Shown here piece after piece: positions 18,085 to 27,267 of a stretch of 43,597 nucleotides of DNA (the stretch's first letter is position 1; each line of letters begins with the position of its first letter). Source of the stretch: an uncultured Methanomicrobiales archaeon (lineage in GTDB: Archaea > Halobacteriota > Methanomicrobia > Methanomicrobiales > Methanospirillaceae). The notes below the pieces were generated by a model that was given only the letters and a program-made list of their open reading frames with translations, did no database searches and was not told the DNA's origin. A program made the position numbers and the translations under genes. The DNA is taken from NCBI GenBank assembly GCA_903819595.1, contig CAIJED010000264.1, positions 1-43,597 on the forward strand. Direction: 5' to 3'.

Positions 18085-18315
18085 TTCATCTTTTTCATTG
18101 CAAAAATTATCGTGGCTCTTTTCCTGATGTGAATAGTGAATTCAGTGGCTCTATCCCGCAGGTAGCTCAAAAAAGCCTCTCGCGTGGTTCATCCGGGGTT
18201 ACCAGTGCCGGTTTATATCCTGCCCATGGAAGAACCTTCAGATGGTCAGTCGAATAATGAACACCTATATATGGCCGCATCAAAACCTGTGTACCAGGAC
18301 GTAACGGCTTTCATC

Positions 18316-19845
18316 ATGTCGAACCTTACCACTCTCCTCGATGCCAGAAGTGTCCCATCAGAGAAAACTGCGCTGATCTGCCCATCCAGAGATAGTACGC
18401 TGTCGTACGGGTTTCTGCGGAGTGAAATGAACCGTGTAGCCCTTGGACTCTCACAACTTGGGATCCGAAAGGGAGACCGTGTATGCATCTATCTTGACAG
18501 TTCCCCCGAATACCTGATCAGTTATTTTGCGATATGGCGGATTGGTGGCGTTGCCGTACCCACGAATATCGTATACCGTGAGGACGAACTATCCCATGTG
18601 GTCGATGATGCAGGGGCGTGTGCCGTCATCACTGATCATCAGGGTGCTGGTATCATTGAACGTATCCGGGAAAAACATCCACAGGTCTGTCATGTTGTCA
18701 GCACCGGGGCCGGGGGTCCGGGCGTTGTGGGGTGGAATTCTTTTCCGGATGCACCAGTCCAAATGCGGGCAACCAATTGCTACCTGGACGACCTGTGCCA
18801 CATCCAGTATACTGCAGGAACGACCGGACAACCAAAGGGGGCGATGCTTTCGCACGGGAACTGGATTACCGCCCTTGATGCGGAACGCGAGGCTATCAGG
18901 ATAACTCCTGATGACATCTATCTCGGAATTTACCCGATGGGCCATGTCGGTCTTTCATGGGGGCTGGCCATGCTCCGTGCCGGGGGCACCTATGTGATGA
19001 TGGAGCGGTTTGACCTTGAACAGTACTGTGCACTTGCGAGCAGGTACAAGGTAACAATCCTTGCCGGTATGCCTCCTGTGATCCACTCCCTGGTGCACTG
19101 TCCCCCTGGTACCGAACGACAGCTCAATAGTGCCCGCGTGATTATTTCGGGAGGAGGACAACTCCTGCCTGCGATATGGGAAATGTTTGATCGACGTTTT
19201 CATATCCCTGTTGCAAATTCGTATGGTCTTTCAGAGACGATCGTAATAGGGTCAGGTACCACCACATTGCCCGGATACCCGCACCTTACCCGTGGTTACC
19301 AGAGTGTTGGTGTCCCGGTTGGTTATACTGAAGTGATGGTGGTGGATCCGGATAACCCTGGTCTGGAGCTTGGGCCAGGAGAGACCGGGGAAATTGCTCT
19401 CCGTGGTCCGTCCGTTGCGCAAGGTTACTGGAACATGTCCGGGGCAACGGCTGATGTTTTCAGGCCGGATGGCTGGTTCCTCACCGGAGACATCGGTCAT
19501 ATTGACGAAGAAGGTGTCCTTTTCATCACCGATCGGAAAAAAGATATGATCATTATGTCCGGCTGGAAGATCTATCCAACCGAGGTCGAGAATGTCATTA
19601 TCCAGCATCCGGCGATATCCGATGTTGCAGTCTTTGGCCTCCCGGATGAACGAAAAGGGGAACTGCCTGTGGCAGCAGTAATTCCTATGTCCGGGAGCCA
19701 TGTCACAGCACAGGAACTCGACAAATTCTGCCGTAACCATCTTGCCGGGTATAAGGTCCCCCGGAAATTCATCATGGCGGATGACCTTCCCCGGGTGAAC
19801 GGCTGGAAACTTCTCCGGCGAGCTCTCCGCGAGAAATATCGGTAA
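18316..19845 (+). CDS. AMP-forming acyl-CoA ligase / adenylate-forming enzyme
   Basis: About 509 residues in the class I adenylate-forming family: a carboxylic acid is activated as an acyl-AMP and usually passed to CoA. Motifs in order: P-loop YTAGTTGQPKGAMLSHGNW, NSYGLSETIV, GYQSVGVPVG, GWFLTGDIGHIDEEG, hinge ITDRKKDMIIMSGWKIYP, and the catalytic lysine in LPRVNGWKLLRRAL. Substrate cannot be read; medium or long chain or aromatic acids are possible. ATG 18316 (MSNLTTLLDARS) matches the usual family start, with a TATA-like CTATATAT about 50 bases upstream. Starts at 18184 or 18271 would add residues without family similarity. It is a single gene with no obvious pathway partners. Confidence 0.85.
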   Translation: MSNLTTLLDARSVPSEKTALICPSRDSTLSYGFLRSEMNRVALGLSQLGIRKGDRVCIYLDSSPEYLISYFAIWRIGGVAVPTNIVYREDELSHVVDDAGACAVITDHQGAGIIERIREKHPQVCHVVSTGAGGPGVVGWNSFPDAPVQMRATNCYLDDLCHIQYTAGTTGQPKGAMLSHGNWITALDAEREAIRITPDDIYLGIYPMGHVGLSWGLAMLRAGGTYVMMERFDLEQYCALASRYKVTILAGMPPVIHSLVHCPPGTERQLNSARVIISGGGQLLPAIWEMFDRRFHIPVANSYGLSETIVIGSGTTTLPGYPHLTRGYQSVGVPVGYTEVMVVDPDNPGLELGPGETGEIALRGPSVAQGYWNMSGATADVFRPDGWFLTGDIGHIDEEGVLFITDRKKDMIIMSGWKIYPTEVENVIIQHPAISDVAVFGLPDERKGELPVAAVIPMSGSHVTAQELDKFCRNHLAGYKVPRKFIMADDLPRVNGWKLLRRALREKYR

Positions 19846-19874
19846 TCGTGCGATTCTAAAAAGACTTATAATCC

Positions 19875-19882
19875 TATATAAA
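19875..19882 (+). promoter_or_regulatory. TATA box of the KaiC-like gene
   Basis: TATATAAA has its centre about 25 bases ahead of ATT 19903, the proposed first codon, consistent with transcription starting at or just before that codon. Confidence 0.5.
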
Positions 19883-19902
19883 CCAATAATCAATACGGGG
19901 GA

Positions 19903-20496
19903 ATTCCTTCTCTGTCCAGGGAAAACAAAAGGTCTACTGGTATAAATGGTCTGGATCAGGCACTGGAAGGTGGTTTTCCTGTGGGTACGACGGTTCTGGC
20001 GATGGGTTCCGCAGTGTCCGGGACGGATCTCCTTGTCCGGCAGTTCTGGCAGTCTGAAGGTGAGGAGGGGACCTACATCATGCTTGATGCAGAGGTGCAA
20101 CCTGGCATGGTGGATGGCAGGGGATTTACCCTCGATGAATTCATCTCAAATCTGAAGGGGCAGAAACTTGTTATCGACTCTCTCTCATCACTTATTCTTA
20201 AATTGGGGATTAACGCGGGTGTACAATGTATTCTTGCTGCAAGGGATATTGCAGTAACACGGAAGGCAAATGTGGTGTTTACGTTCTACCCCGAGCTCCA
20301 TCCGCGGGTGGAAGAAGTCCTTGTGATGAGGGCTGTGGATATTATCCTTGAATTAAAAGAAGTGATTTTCATGAACGAGATCGAACGTCAGCTGGCGGTT
20401 CACAAAATTACCGGTATGGCTGTCCCCAGGCGGCTGATACCGTTTCTCATCAATGAAAAGGGGATCGAACTCTCGACGACTTCGAGAGTTGTGTAA
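19903..20496 (+). CDS. KaiC/RadA-like ATPase homologue with a degenerate P-loop
   Basis: About 197 residues in the RecA/KaiC/Rad55 superfamily. The N-terminus has the KaiC-type entry STGINGLDQALEGGFPVGTT, but the P-loop is MGSAVSGTDLL, without the Walker A GK(T/S), so ATP hydrolysis is unlikely. Walker B is partly kept in KLVIDSLSSLI. The C-terminal VPRRLIPFLINEKGIEL is typical of archaeal Rad55-like proteins. The conserved N-terminus lies upstream of the first GTG (19981), and an in-frame TAA sits at the TATA box. Between them there is no ATG, GTG or TTG, so ATT 19903 (reading (I/M)PSLSREN) or CTG 19912 must start translation. A GGGGG stretch just precedes the ATT. A regulatory or scaffold role is inference. 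Confidence 0.75.
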   Translation: MPSLSRENKRSTGINGLDQALEGGFPVGTTVLAMGSAVSGTDLLVRQFWQSEGEEGTYIMLDAEVQPGMVDGRGFTLDEFISNLKGQKLVIDSLSSLILKLGINAGVQCILAARDIAVTRKANVVFTFYPELHPRVEEVLVMRAVDIILELKEVIFMNEIERQLAVHKITGMAVPRRLIPFLINEKGIELSTTSRVV

Positions 20497-20754
20497 TCTG
20501 CCTGCAATAATACTTAATTTTCGGGATACCGTCCTGACCTTTTCATCCAGAGTTGTTTATGAACCCGTGGGGTTATTTGCTCCCTCACCTGGCCGTCAGA
20601 GATCGCCTGCACTCCTGCCCCGGTCCACTCTTTAACGGATGTGGAAAATAGTCGCGGGGGGAGATCAAAGGGTATCTAAACCGGTTGAACTTCCCACCAA
20701 TGCATCACTGCCCACCACGTTCAAGGGAGGCAGTACACCGCAGGGATCTTTTTT

Positions 20755-22047
20755 TTATGGTACAAGCCGGTGACGATCCCGTGGGAATAATACGGCCTCA
20801 CGGATATTGGAAAGGCCAAGCATCGTCATCACCAGTCGCTCCGCACCAAGCCCCCATCCTGCATGGGGTGGCATTCCGTACCTGAAGGGGTTTAAATAAA
20901 ATTCAAAGTTATCTGAAGATAGGCCCTTCGCGCGTATCTGGTGGACCAGCTGATCATGCTGGTGGACACGCTCTGCGCCGCTTGAGAGTTCCATCCGCGG
21001 GTGCATGAGGTCGAAGGCCTTACAGACTGAAGGGTCGTCATCGTATGGCAGCGCATAATAGGGTTTTATCGCGGTCGGCCAGTCGGTGATAAAATAATGT
21101 ACTCCCATCTCCTCCCCGATAGCCTTCTCCGAGACAGTACCGATGTCGTCACCATATTGGATGTCCTCCCCGGTTGCTTTCTTCGCAATTTCAATTGCTT
21201 CCGGATATGGAAGTCTTGGGAACCCAGGTTCCGGAATGGTGAAGTCCTGTATTTCAAGGGCTGCCAACTGCTCGCTGCATTGGTCGGCGACCGTTTTATA
21301 GGTCATGATGACCAGCTCTTCGAGAACCGTCATTACCTCGAGATGGTCAGCAAATGACATCTCCATATCGATGGATGTGGCCTCGTTGAGGTGTTTTGTC
21401 GTGTTATGTTCTTCAGCACGGAATATCGGGCCGATTTCAAAGACCTTCTCAAATCCTGCGGCCATCATCATCTGCTTATAGAGCTGGGGGCTCTGGTTGA
21501 GGAATGCCTCTCGCTCGAAATATGCAATCGGGAAGAGTTCCGTCCCGCCCTCTGTCGCGGTGGCGACAATTTTAGGAGTCGTGATGTTGATAAACCCCCG
21601 TGTGAAAAAGAACTCGTAGACTGCACGTGTAACCGTACTCCTGATCTGGAATACTGCACTGACACGCGGGCGGCGAGCATCGAGGAACCTCGCATCAAGC
21701 CGGGTATCAAGTTCTGCGGGAACTTTTTCTACCACATCGAGTGGCATCGGGCTCCTGCTCAGGCTGATAATCTCGAATATTTCCGGGATGAGTTCCCTGC
21801 CTCCGGGTGCCTTCTCGATTGGCTTCACCTGGCCTGCCACCCGGACGATGGACTCGCGGGATACCGCCTTAACTGCGCCAAGAACTGATTCGGATGCCTT
21901 CTTTTTTACTATTGTGGCCTGTATGATGCCGGTTCTGTCTCGTATCAGTAAAAAGGTGAGGCCGCCGAGGTCACGAACTTCATGGACCCAGCCGATAATC
22001 TCTGCCTGCCCGATATCCGGATGTACGGCATGTATTGGTATACGCAT
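20755..22047 (-). CDS. aspS: Aspartyl-tRNA synthetase, archaeal type, probably non-discriminating
   Basis: 430 residues. An OB-fold anticodon domain (1-100) is followed by a class II catalytic core: [28 protein letters not shown], motif 2 [17 protein letters not shown], motif 3 [16 protein letters not shown]. In discriminating archaeal enzymes such as that of Thermococcus the anticodon domain has GWVWEV, with Trp26 reading the tRNA; here it is GWVHEV (His22), and the nearby Lys85 region is replaced by a Pro-containing KAPGG loop. These are the features linked to enzymes that charge both tRNA-Asp and tRNA-Asn. If so, Asn-tRNA is made by an amidotransferase. ATG 22047 begins the standard MRIPIHAV. 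Confidence 0.95.
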   Translation of the reverse strand: MRIPIHAVHPDIGQAEIIGWVHEVRDLGGLTFLLIRDRTGIIQATIVKKKASESVLGAVKAVSRESIVRVAGQVKPIEKAPGGRELIPEIFEIISLSRSPMPLDVVEKVPAELDTRLDARFLDARRPRVSAVFQIRSTVTRAVYEFFFTRGFINITTPKIVATATEGGTELFPIAYFEREAFLNQSPQLYKQMMMAAGFEKVFEIGPIFRAEEHNTTKHLNEATSIDMEMSFADHLEVMTVLEELVIMTYKTVADQCSEQLAALEIQDFTIPEPGFPRLPYPEAIEIAKKATGEDIQYGDDIGTVSEKAIGEEMGVHYFITDWPTAIKPYYALPYDDDPSVCKAFDLMHPRMELSSGAERVHQHDQLVHQIRAKGLSSDNFEFYLNPFRYGMPPHAGWGLGAERLVMTMLGLSNIREAVLFPRDRHRLVP

Positions 22048-22184
22048 ATCAAATCCAGTACAGATGGAACGGGCGAGGTAATTGTTTTTGCGGGGTCGCG
22101 AGGGAAGCCTGCCAGGAAAGTATCGTGGCGATTATTTTTTGCCGTTCTCCCCGGGCAGGGTCCTGTTGGGATGAGACACCCGGA

Positions 22185-23162
22185 TTATCCAGTAAAGATT
22201 TTCTCCAGGACCGACTCCTCGATTGACCCCTGTTTTTCAATTGCTGATCGCCAGTGGTCAGGTTTTTCCCAGTGGTACCAGTCCTGCATCGCCATCATGA
22301 CCAACCATCGGTTGGTCACATCAAGACCGCACTGGTAGAGTTCAGAGAACAGATCAGGCCCGTCATTTTTATTGAAATCCGTAGTGAGGCAGAGCTTAAG
22401 AATATTGGACATCGCATCGCCGACAACTTTGGTGTGGTACCAATGAGAACGGCTCCAACGGCTGTCCATCATCTCTTTCATATCAAGTGTCCGGAACTGC
22501 TGGAGTTCCGGGATGTTGATCATGGGGTTTAACCGGTACTCGGACAGGATATAGGCAAGGAGCATGTCCCGTGCATAATAGATCGCATTATGCATCACAT
22601 AATACCGCTGGGGAAGGCTCTGGTTTGCCTTTTCGAGGGCATGCATCTCGTACATACTCTCCCTCATCAGGAGGTATACCTGCGAATTTCGCATCACCGG
22701 GAATTTATTCGAGATGTAGATATTTGATAAAATAGACCATGGTACTTCTGAAAGCGTATTCCGGAAGAGTAAAAAGAGGTGGAATAACAGTTTTTTCCGT
22801 TGTGCGATCTCAAGTTCCCTCGTATTTTCGTCCTTTAATACATCCAGGTAGATCTGTTTCATCCCTTCGCCTGCAGATACTTCGTCAAATGAAAGTACCT
22901 TAAACCCGCCATTTTTTGCCGCAATCCCCTTGAATATTAACTCAATGCAGTTTTTTGTAATGACAAAATCTTTCAGCATCCCGAGTTCACTGCTCGAAAA
23001 CAGGATCATATTATTCCCGGTTCCATAGGTGTAATCATCGATCAGGATACCCTGGTCCGGGATGTCATCCTGTCGCTTCAATGTGATCCTGATCCCGAGC
23101 AGTTCCTCTGCATGGGCAAGCAGCTCAGTTAGTTCATCCGAGAGATTGTAGGTACTGCTCAT
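22185..23162 (-). CDS. Unrecognised conserved-looking protein
   Basis: 325 residues, soluble, mixed alpha/beta at the N-terminus and mostly helical after residue 110. I do not recognise a family. Visible points: an acidic stretch DDIPDQGILIDDYTYGTG, a helical segment rich in Leu and Phe (KKLLFHLFLLFRN), QRYYVMHNAIYYARDMLLAYILSEYRLNP, and an aromatic C-terminal part (RWSRSHWYHTKVVGDAM, DWYHWEKPDHWR) unusually rich in Trp and His. The His residues could bind metal, but no standard hydrolase motif is formed. ATG 23162 gives MSSTYNLSDEL. It lies 137 bases ahead of aspS and 320 bases downstream of the MNT-HEPN fusion, on the same strand. Codon use looks like that of its neighbours. Confidence 0.7.
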   Translation of the reverse strand: MSSTYNLSDELTELLAHAEELLGIRITLKRQDDIPDQGILIDDYTYGTGNNMILFSSSELGMLKDFVITKNCIELIFKGIAAKNGGFKVLSFDEVSAGEGMKQIYLDVLKDENTRELEIAQRKKLLFHLFLLFRNTLSEVPWSILSNIYISNKFPVMRNSQVYLLMRESMYEMHALEKANQSLPQRYYVMHNAIYYARDMLLAYILSEYRLNPMINIPELQQFRTLDMKEMMDSRWSRSHWYHTKVVGDAMSNILKLCLTTDFNKNDGPDLFSELYQCGLDVTNRWLVMMAMQDWYHWEKPDHWRSAIEKQGSIEESVLEKIFTG

Positions 23163-23482
23163 GGAGAATCACGCCCGGAGTCCGGGGTAGCGGGGTCCTG
23201 ATCCATAGGGTGTATAACGGGCATTCAGGGAAATTTTAAGCCTGACTTCGTTATTCTTTCTATATCCTTTTCGTGTAGAATAAATCTTTCATCCGGCGGG
23301 GCATTTTTTATTCTATTCAGGTTTTTTAGAAAAAGTCTGGCCGACCATGTAAGAATACATTGTCCGGCCGAGAGTATATTTTGTGTTTGGAAGAAAATCT
23401 CAAGGCCCTGGTGTTGCAGAACCAGATTTCAGGGTCTTATATGAGTAATATAGTGATGATTCGCAGAATACCGGCCGAGCAT
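23163..23482. other. Intergenic interval without a supported gene
   Basis: AT-rich, with T-runs near 23307-23312 and 23323-23328 and a TATA-like CTATATCC. Probably holds the promoter of the unrecognised gene (minus) and the transcript end of the MNT-HEPN gene. No coding frame is convincing. Confidence 0.35.
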
Positions 23483-24196
23483 CTATATTTCGGGATTCGC
23501 AGTGCCGGAGGAGGACATCTCCGTATCCTGATGGTGATGACGGGCACCTGCCTGGATGGCGGACCGGACGACCTGGATAAATCCCGGGACTTCAGTCACG
23601 ATAAAATGCCAGAGCAGGAACGGGTCAGCACCGAAACGTGCCTCTGCAATACTCTGGCTGATCCCTTCAACCTCTTTCCAGGGTGCGCCCGGGTACATCT
23701 CTTTCCGGGGAGCTGAGATCCTCGTGATTGCAAGGCTGATGATCTGAAGGCTCCTTTCACATGCCCGGCGTAGTAATGACTCCCTCGCAAACGACTCGTA
23801 AGCCATCCCCTTGCACCGTACCTGGAGAAATTCAAGTTCGCCGAGTACCTGCATCAGTGCTTCCTGGTCAACCTCCCCCATTTCGGGATCGAATGATGCG
23901 GCTGCGGGAGATTCCGCTAGCACACGGGTCGTGATGAGATTGATCTTCGTTGAAAAATACTCCTCAAGGTGCCATTTAAGACCGAGGTAATGCCGGTATG
24001 TTTCAGATCCGGGTGAAAACTCGACCATCAGTTCAACCGTATCGACAGGAATTGCATCTCTCCGTGCAAATGCCCCGAACATCCCGATTTTTTTAACCCC
24101 ATACATCCCTTTGATGATTGGAAAAATTGTGTTAAGCCCGATAAGGACTTCCTCAGCCATTGAAACATCCGGCGCCCGTATTCCTTGTTTGATCAT
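23483..24196 (-). CDS. Single-chain MNT-HEPN fusion with both active sites degenerate
   Basis: 237 residues. Residues about 19-105 follow the minimal nucleotidyltransferase pattern: IGMFGAFARRDAIPVDTVEL and MVEF align with the usual LFGSFARGEA...SDIDLLVEF. The Gly-Ser is Gly-Ala, and the two metal-binding Asp are Thr53 and Glu55. Residues about 115-215 follow the HEPN (DUF86) pattern: SLLRRACERSLQIISLAITRI, PWKEVEGI, ARFGADPFLLWHFI. The RNase/AMPylation motif RxxxxHxY is replaced, with Ser, Glu (185) and Arg (187) in the key places. Normally MNT antitoxin and HEPN toxin are separate proteins. A dead fused pair suggests a structural or regulatory role. ATG 24196 follows GGGGG. Domain calls rest on pattern alignment by eye. 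Confidence 0.7.
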   Translation of the reverse strand: MIKQGIRAPDVSMAEEVLIGLNTIFPIIKGMYGVKKIGMFGAFARRDAIPVDTVELMVEFSPGSETYRHYLGLKWHLEEYFSTKINLITTRVLAESPAAASFDPEMGEVDQEALMQVLGELEFLQVRCKGMAYESFARESLLRRACERSLQIISLAITRISAPRKEMYPGAPWKEVEGISQSIAEARFGADPFLLWHFIVTEVPGFIQVVRSAIQAGARHHHQDTEMSSSGTANPEI

Positions 24197-24331
24197 GCAT
24201 CCCCCGTGTGAGAACCACTTTTTAGTTATAACAACTTAAATCCTCTATTCGTGTCAAGTGGATCCCGGGTGGGTATCCGGACAGGAGGACCGTGTTCCGT
24301 CGCAACGCGCACCCTTCATGGAATTTACCAT

Positions 24332-25240
24332 CTATCCGGTATGCGCTGGTAATATCTTTAATATCCCTTCAGCGAGTCCCCTGCACTTTTCTTCATTAGT
24401 CATCATGGTATCCAGACAGGCCGCACCCGGGACTGTCATCGTGTCCCGTTCGTCCTGGATGAACAGGTCGAGGAAATCCTTGTACAATTCATAAGTGCCC
24501 GATGATGACGGGGAGAATCCTTTCGCTTTCATAAGTTCCCCTGCAGGACCACTAAAGGGGGCATTCCCGATAAACGGGCTCACCGCAACGACATATTGTC
24601 CCCGCAATGCATCCCGGACTCCCTGGCATTCCAGGATGGGAAGGATACTGGTGACCGGATTACTCGGACCGATTATCACGGCATCTGCTCCTGTAATCGC
24701 CTCGATAACGTCCTTTGTTGCAGCAGGTGGCGATTCTGGTTCGCGTTTTACTGCATCAATCGGCAGGGAACCCTTGCAGCGTACCCAGTACTCCTGAAAA
24801 TGGATGTAGTTCCCTGATGACCGGACCAGGGTAGCAACCGGTGAATCGGTCATGGGGAGCACCCCTGCCCGGACACCCATGTTCCTGCATAGGATGCTGG
24901 TAGCAGCGGTAAGGGATTTCCCCTGGTTGAGGAGATCACCTCGTGCAATCTGGACTGCACGGTCACGGTCGCCGATGGCAATATATTCATCGGTTCCCAG
25001 ATCGAGGAGGGCCTTGTGAGTAAGAAATGAGTCCCCGGAAATCCCCCACCATGTGTCAGTGTTGAGGATCCCGGCAAAGAGGTACATCACCGTATCGATA
25101 TCCGGTGACATGTGTCCCCCTGATATCCAGACATCTTCTGCGGTGTTTACCACGACATTGATATCCTGGTCATCGGAATAACTCCGGAAACCACGGAGGA
25201 GTTTTGGTGTGCCTGTCCCGCCGGAAAGAAAGGTAATCAT
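24332..25240 (-). CDS. cofD: 2-phospho-L-lactate transferase (coenzyme F420 synthesis)
   Basis: 302 residues. Transfers a phospholactate-type unit to the deazaflavin FO, making F420-0 or its dehydro form. Family marks: [17 protein letters not shown] at the N-terminus, [55 protein letters not shown] and [11 protein letters not shown]. The mobile C-terminal part and length are normal. No ribosome binding site precedes ATG 25240, and a TATA element is centred 25 bases upstream, so the transcript is probably leaderless. It is divergent from the HD gene and shares that promoter core. The partner cofE is 15 kb away in this window. Confidence 0.95.
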   Translation of the reverse strand: MITFLSGGTGTPKLLRGFRSYSDDQDINVVVNTAEDVWISGGHMSPDIDTVMYLFAGILNTDTWWGISGDSFLTHKALLDLGTDEYIAIGDRDRAVQIARGDLLNQGKSLTAATSILCRNMGVRAGVLPMTDSPVATLVRSSGNYIHFQEYWVRCKGSLPIDAVKREPESPPAATKDVIEAITGADAVIIGPSNPVTSILPILECQGVRDALRGQYVVAVSPFIGNAPFSGPAGELMKAKGFSPSSSGTYELYKDFLDLFIQDERDTMTVPGAACLDTMMTNEEKCRGLAEGILKILPAHTG

Positions 25241-25259
25241 TACTCAATAGGTTTATCTT

Positions 25260-25269
25260 CTCTATATCA
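25260..25269. promoter_or_regulatory. Shared divergent TATA element of cofD and the HD gene
   Basis: The core CTATAT reads as a TATA box on both strands (CTCTATATC on plus, TTGATATAG on minus). Its centre is 25 bases from the cofD ATG and 29 from the HD gene ATG at 25294. Neither start has a ribosome binding site, which fits two leaderless messages from one element. Confidence 0.5.
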
Positions 25270-25293
25270 AGATTGTCTAGTGGTTTTGAGTGG

Positions 25294-26499
25294 ATGAAAA
25301 CGATCAAAGACCCGGTCCACGGGTATATTGAGGTAGATACGCCATCCCTCACGCTCCTCGACTCGCCAATATTACAGAGACTGCGCCATATCAAGCAACT
25401 GGGTTTTTCTTATCTGGTATATCCGGGGGCGAACCATACACGGTTTGAGCACTCACTTGGGACGATGCACCTTGCAGGGGTGATGTGTCGCCAGCTCGGG
25501 GTGTCGGAATATGACCGCCTGCTGATCGTGACAGCAGCACTCCTCCATGATATCGGGCATGGACCCTTTTCGCATTCGATTGAGCCGGTAATGGAAGAGC
25601 TGACCGGCCGGAGCCACCATCGGATTGGAAATCTGCTGAAATCCGACGCTCTTGCACCCCTGCTAGAAATAATCGGGGTGGACAGGAACGAACTCGGCGA
25701 AGTCCTCACTGGGGAACATCTGCTGTCGGGGATTATCCATGGGGAACTGGATGTTGACCGGATGGATTACCTGCTGCGGGATGCCCACTACACCGGAGTC
25801 CCGTATGGGACTGTCGATGCAGAACGGCTCATCAGAAGCACACTCTTAACAGAGGAAGGGATCGTGATCCATGAGAGCGGGATCAATGCGGCAGAATCGC
25901 TCCTGATCGCGAGGACGCTGATGAGGCCGGCGGTCTATTTTCACCACGTCAGCAGGATCGCAGAGACAATGTTCAACCATGCAGTTGTACACCACCTGGA
26001 AGACAAGTCGCCGGCTGAAGCAGCCGGCATGATGAGCATGGATGATGTCTCCTGCATTCACGCGCTCCGGACATCAGACTGCAGGGTCGCAAGAGAATTT
26101 GCAGAAAGGATCTTCTGTCGCCGGCTCTATAAGAGGGCACTTTATGTGGGCCGTGAACAGGTCAATGTCAAATCAATCACAGAATCACGGGGAATTACCG
26201 AACAACAGGAGATCGCAGAAGAAATAGCCGGGATCGCTGGTGTTGACCCATCAAAGGTGCTTGTAGACATCCCCGGGCTGCCGTCAGGGATGTCTCTCCA
26301 TGTGCAGGTGAAAAACCGCCACCGTGTGGTGGAACTTGCCGAAGTATCACCGCTACTGAATACTCTCAATGATAACAGGCTGGAACAGTGGCGACTTGGT
26401 GTGTACACCACGCCGGAACTGACAGATGAGGTGGAGATCATCGCATCATCGGTTTTCCATGTAAAACCTGTTACCCTGCAGGATAAATTGCCGGTATAA
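25294..26499 (+). CDS. HD-domain phosphohydrolase (SAMHD1/dGTPase-like)
   Basis: About 401 residues. N-terminal MKTIKDPVHGYIEVD and LQRLRHIKQLGFSYLVYPGA are hallmarks of the SAMHD1/dGTPase-like HD family. Metal site: His53 in TRFEHSLGT, His85-Asp86 in LLHDIGHGPFSHS, and an Asp near 155 in GELDVDRMDYLLRD. A dNTP triphosphohydrolase activity is likely from the family, though many archaeal members are untested. The C-terminal 150 residues are less conserved. I chose ATG 25294 because the family begins there and a TATA element lies 29 bases upstream; a TTG at 25273 is possible. Divergent from cofD. Confidence 0.88.
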   Translation: MKTIKDPVHGYIEVDTPSLTLLDSPILQRLRHIKQLGFSYLVYPGANHTRFEHSLGTMHLAGVMCRQLGVSEYDRLLIVTAALLHDIGHGPFSHSIEPVMEELTGRSHHRIGNLLKSDALAPLLEIIGVDRNELGEVLTGEHLLSGIIHGELDVDRMDYLLRDAHYTGVPYGTVDAERLIRSTLLTEEGIVIHESGINAAESLLIARTLMRPAVYFHHVSRIAETMFNHAVVHHLEDKSPAEAAGMMSMDDVSCIHALRTSDCRVAREFAERIFCRRLYKRALYVGREQVNVKSITESRGITEQQEIAEEIAGIAGVDPSKVLVDIPGLPSGMSLHVQVKNRHRVVELAEVSPLLNTLNDNRLEQWRLGVYTTPELTDEVEIIASSVFHVKPVTLQDKLPV

Positions 26500-26579
26500 A
26501 TCGGCAGGACCGGGATGACCGGAAAAAAACGGAAGTCTCAATAGCGATAAAAGAATATTTCACAAGAAGGAGGTTTTTA

Positions 26580-27023
26580 GTGACCGAAGACTGGATTATT
26601 ATACTGACTGGTGTCGTCGCGGTCGCAGTTGCCATCTGCGTCGTCTACCTCTATACCAGCGGCCGTGAACGGAAACTTATCCGGGACCGTCATAAACTGA
26701 AAGTGTACCAGGAATTTTTCCACGCGGTAACAGACCTCAATACGGCAGGAAGTGATCCTGACCGGCTCATGAGGGCGAAGATGAGGCTGGCTTATATCCT
26801 CGATACCATGAACCTCGTTGCGGGACCAGGGGTCCTCAAATCTATGAATGATTTTCTCGATTTCCTGAACGAATGTGTAGATGGTGATGGTGATGTGCTG
26901 AAGGAGCTGAATATTCTCAACGCCGTAGTCCGTGATATGAGAAATGAACTTGATCGCAAAGGGTCGCACGGGCTCGATGAGTCCGAGTTCAGGTTCAGGT
27001 TCTTTATTCCGAAGAACCGTTGA
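26580..27023 (+). CDS. Small membrane-anchored helical protein
   Basis: 147 residues, no family recognised. Residues about 5-25 form one hydrophobic helix (IIILTGVVAVAVAICVVYLY) followed by a positive stretch (SGRERKLIRDRHK), so the bulk should face the cytoplasm. The rest is helical and charged, with KVYQEFFHAVTDLN, AKMRLAYILDTMNLV and VLKSMNDFLDFLNE. GTG 26580 follows AAGGAGG by five bases, a strong site that supports translation. An 80-base gap separates it from the HD gene on the same strand. A T7 run follows the stop. Confidence 0.75.
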   Translation: MTEDWIIILTGVVAVAVAICVVYLYTSGRERKLIRDRHKLKVYQEFFHAVTDLNTAGSDPDRLMRAKMRLAYILDTMNLVAGPGVLKSMNDFLDFLNECVDGDGDVLKELNILNAVVRDMRNELDRKGSHGLDESEFRFRFFIPKNR

Positions 27024-27048
27024 TACTAAAAATAACCTGGAATATCCC

Positions 27049-27055
27049 TTTTTTT
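27049..27055 (+). terminator. T-run after the membrane-anchored protein gene
   Basis: Seven T residues about 25 bases past the stop codon; a plausible archaeal terminator separating this gene from the ubiX operon. Confidence 0.4.
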
Positions 27056-27267
27056 CTGGTCCCCCAAAACCCCATCCCCTGGAATTTACCGGTTGCATAA
27101 GTTCTTTCATCCTGAAATCTCACTGTATGTAGAGCGGGGGGATGCCTTTTACCCCGGATAATGCCCCTGGATCCCGGGCTGACGGCTCCGGTTCCCTTGG
27201 GATTATGCGAGGTACCGGGAGTTTATCCCCCCTTAACGATTCAATTATCTGTCGACCGGGAGTGATT

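Noticed and set aside
23483-24196. Active HEPN-MNT toxin-antitoxin module
   Set aside because: Both halves are in one chain and lack the catalytic residues on both sides.
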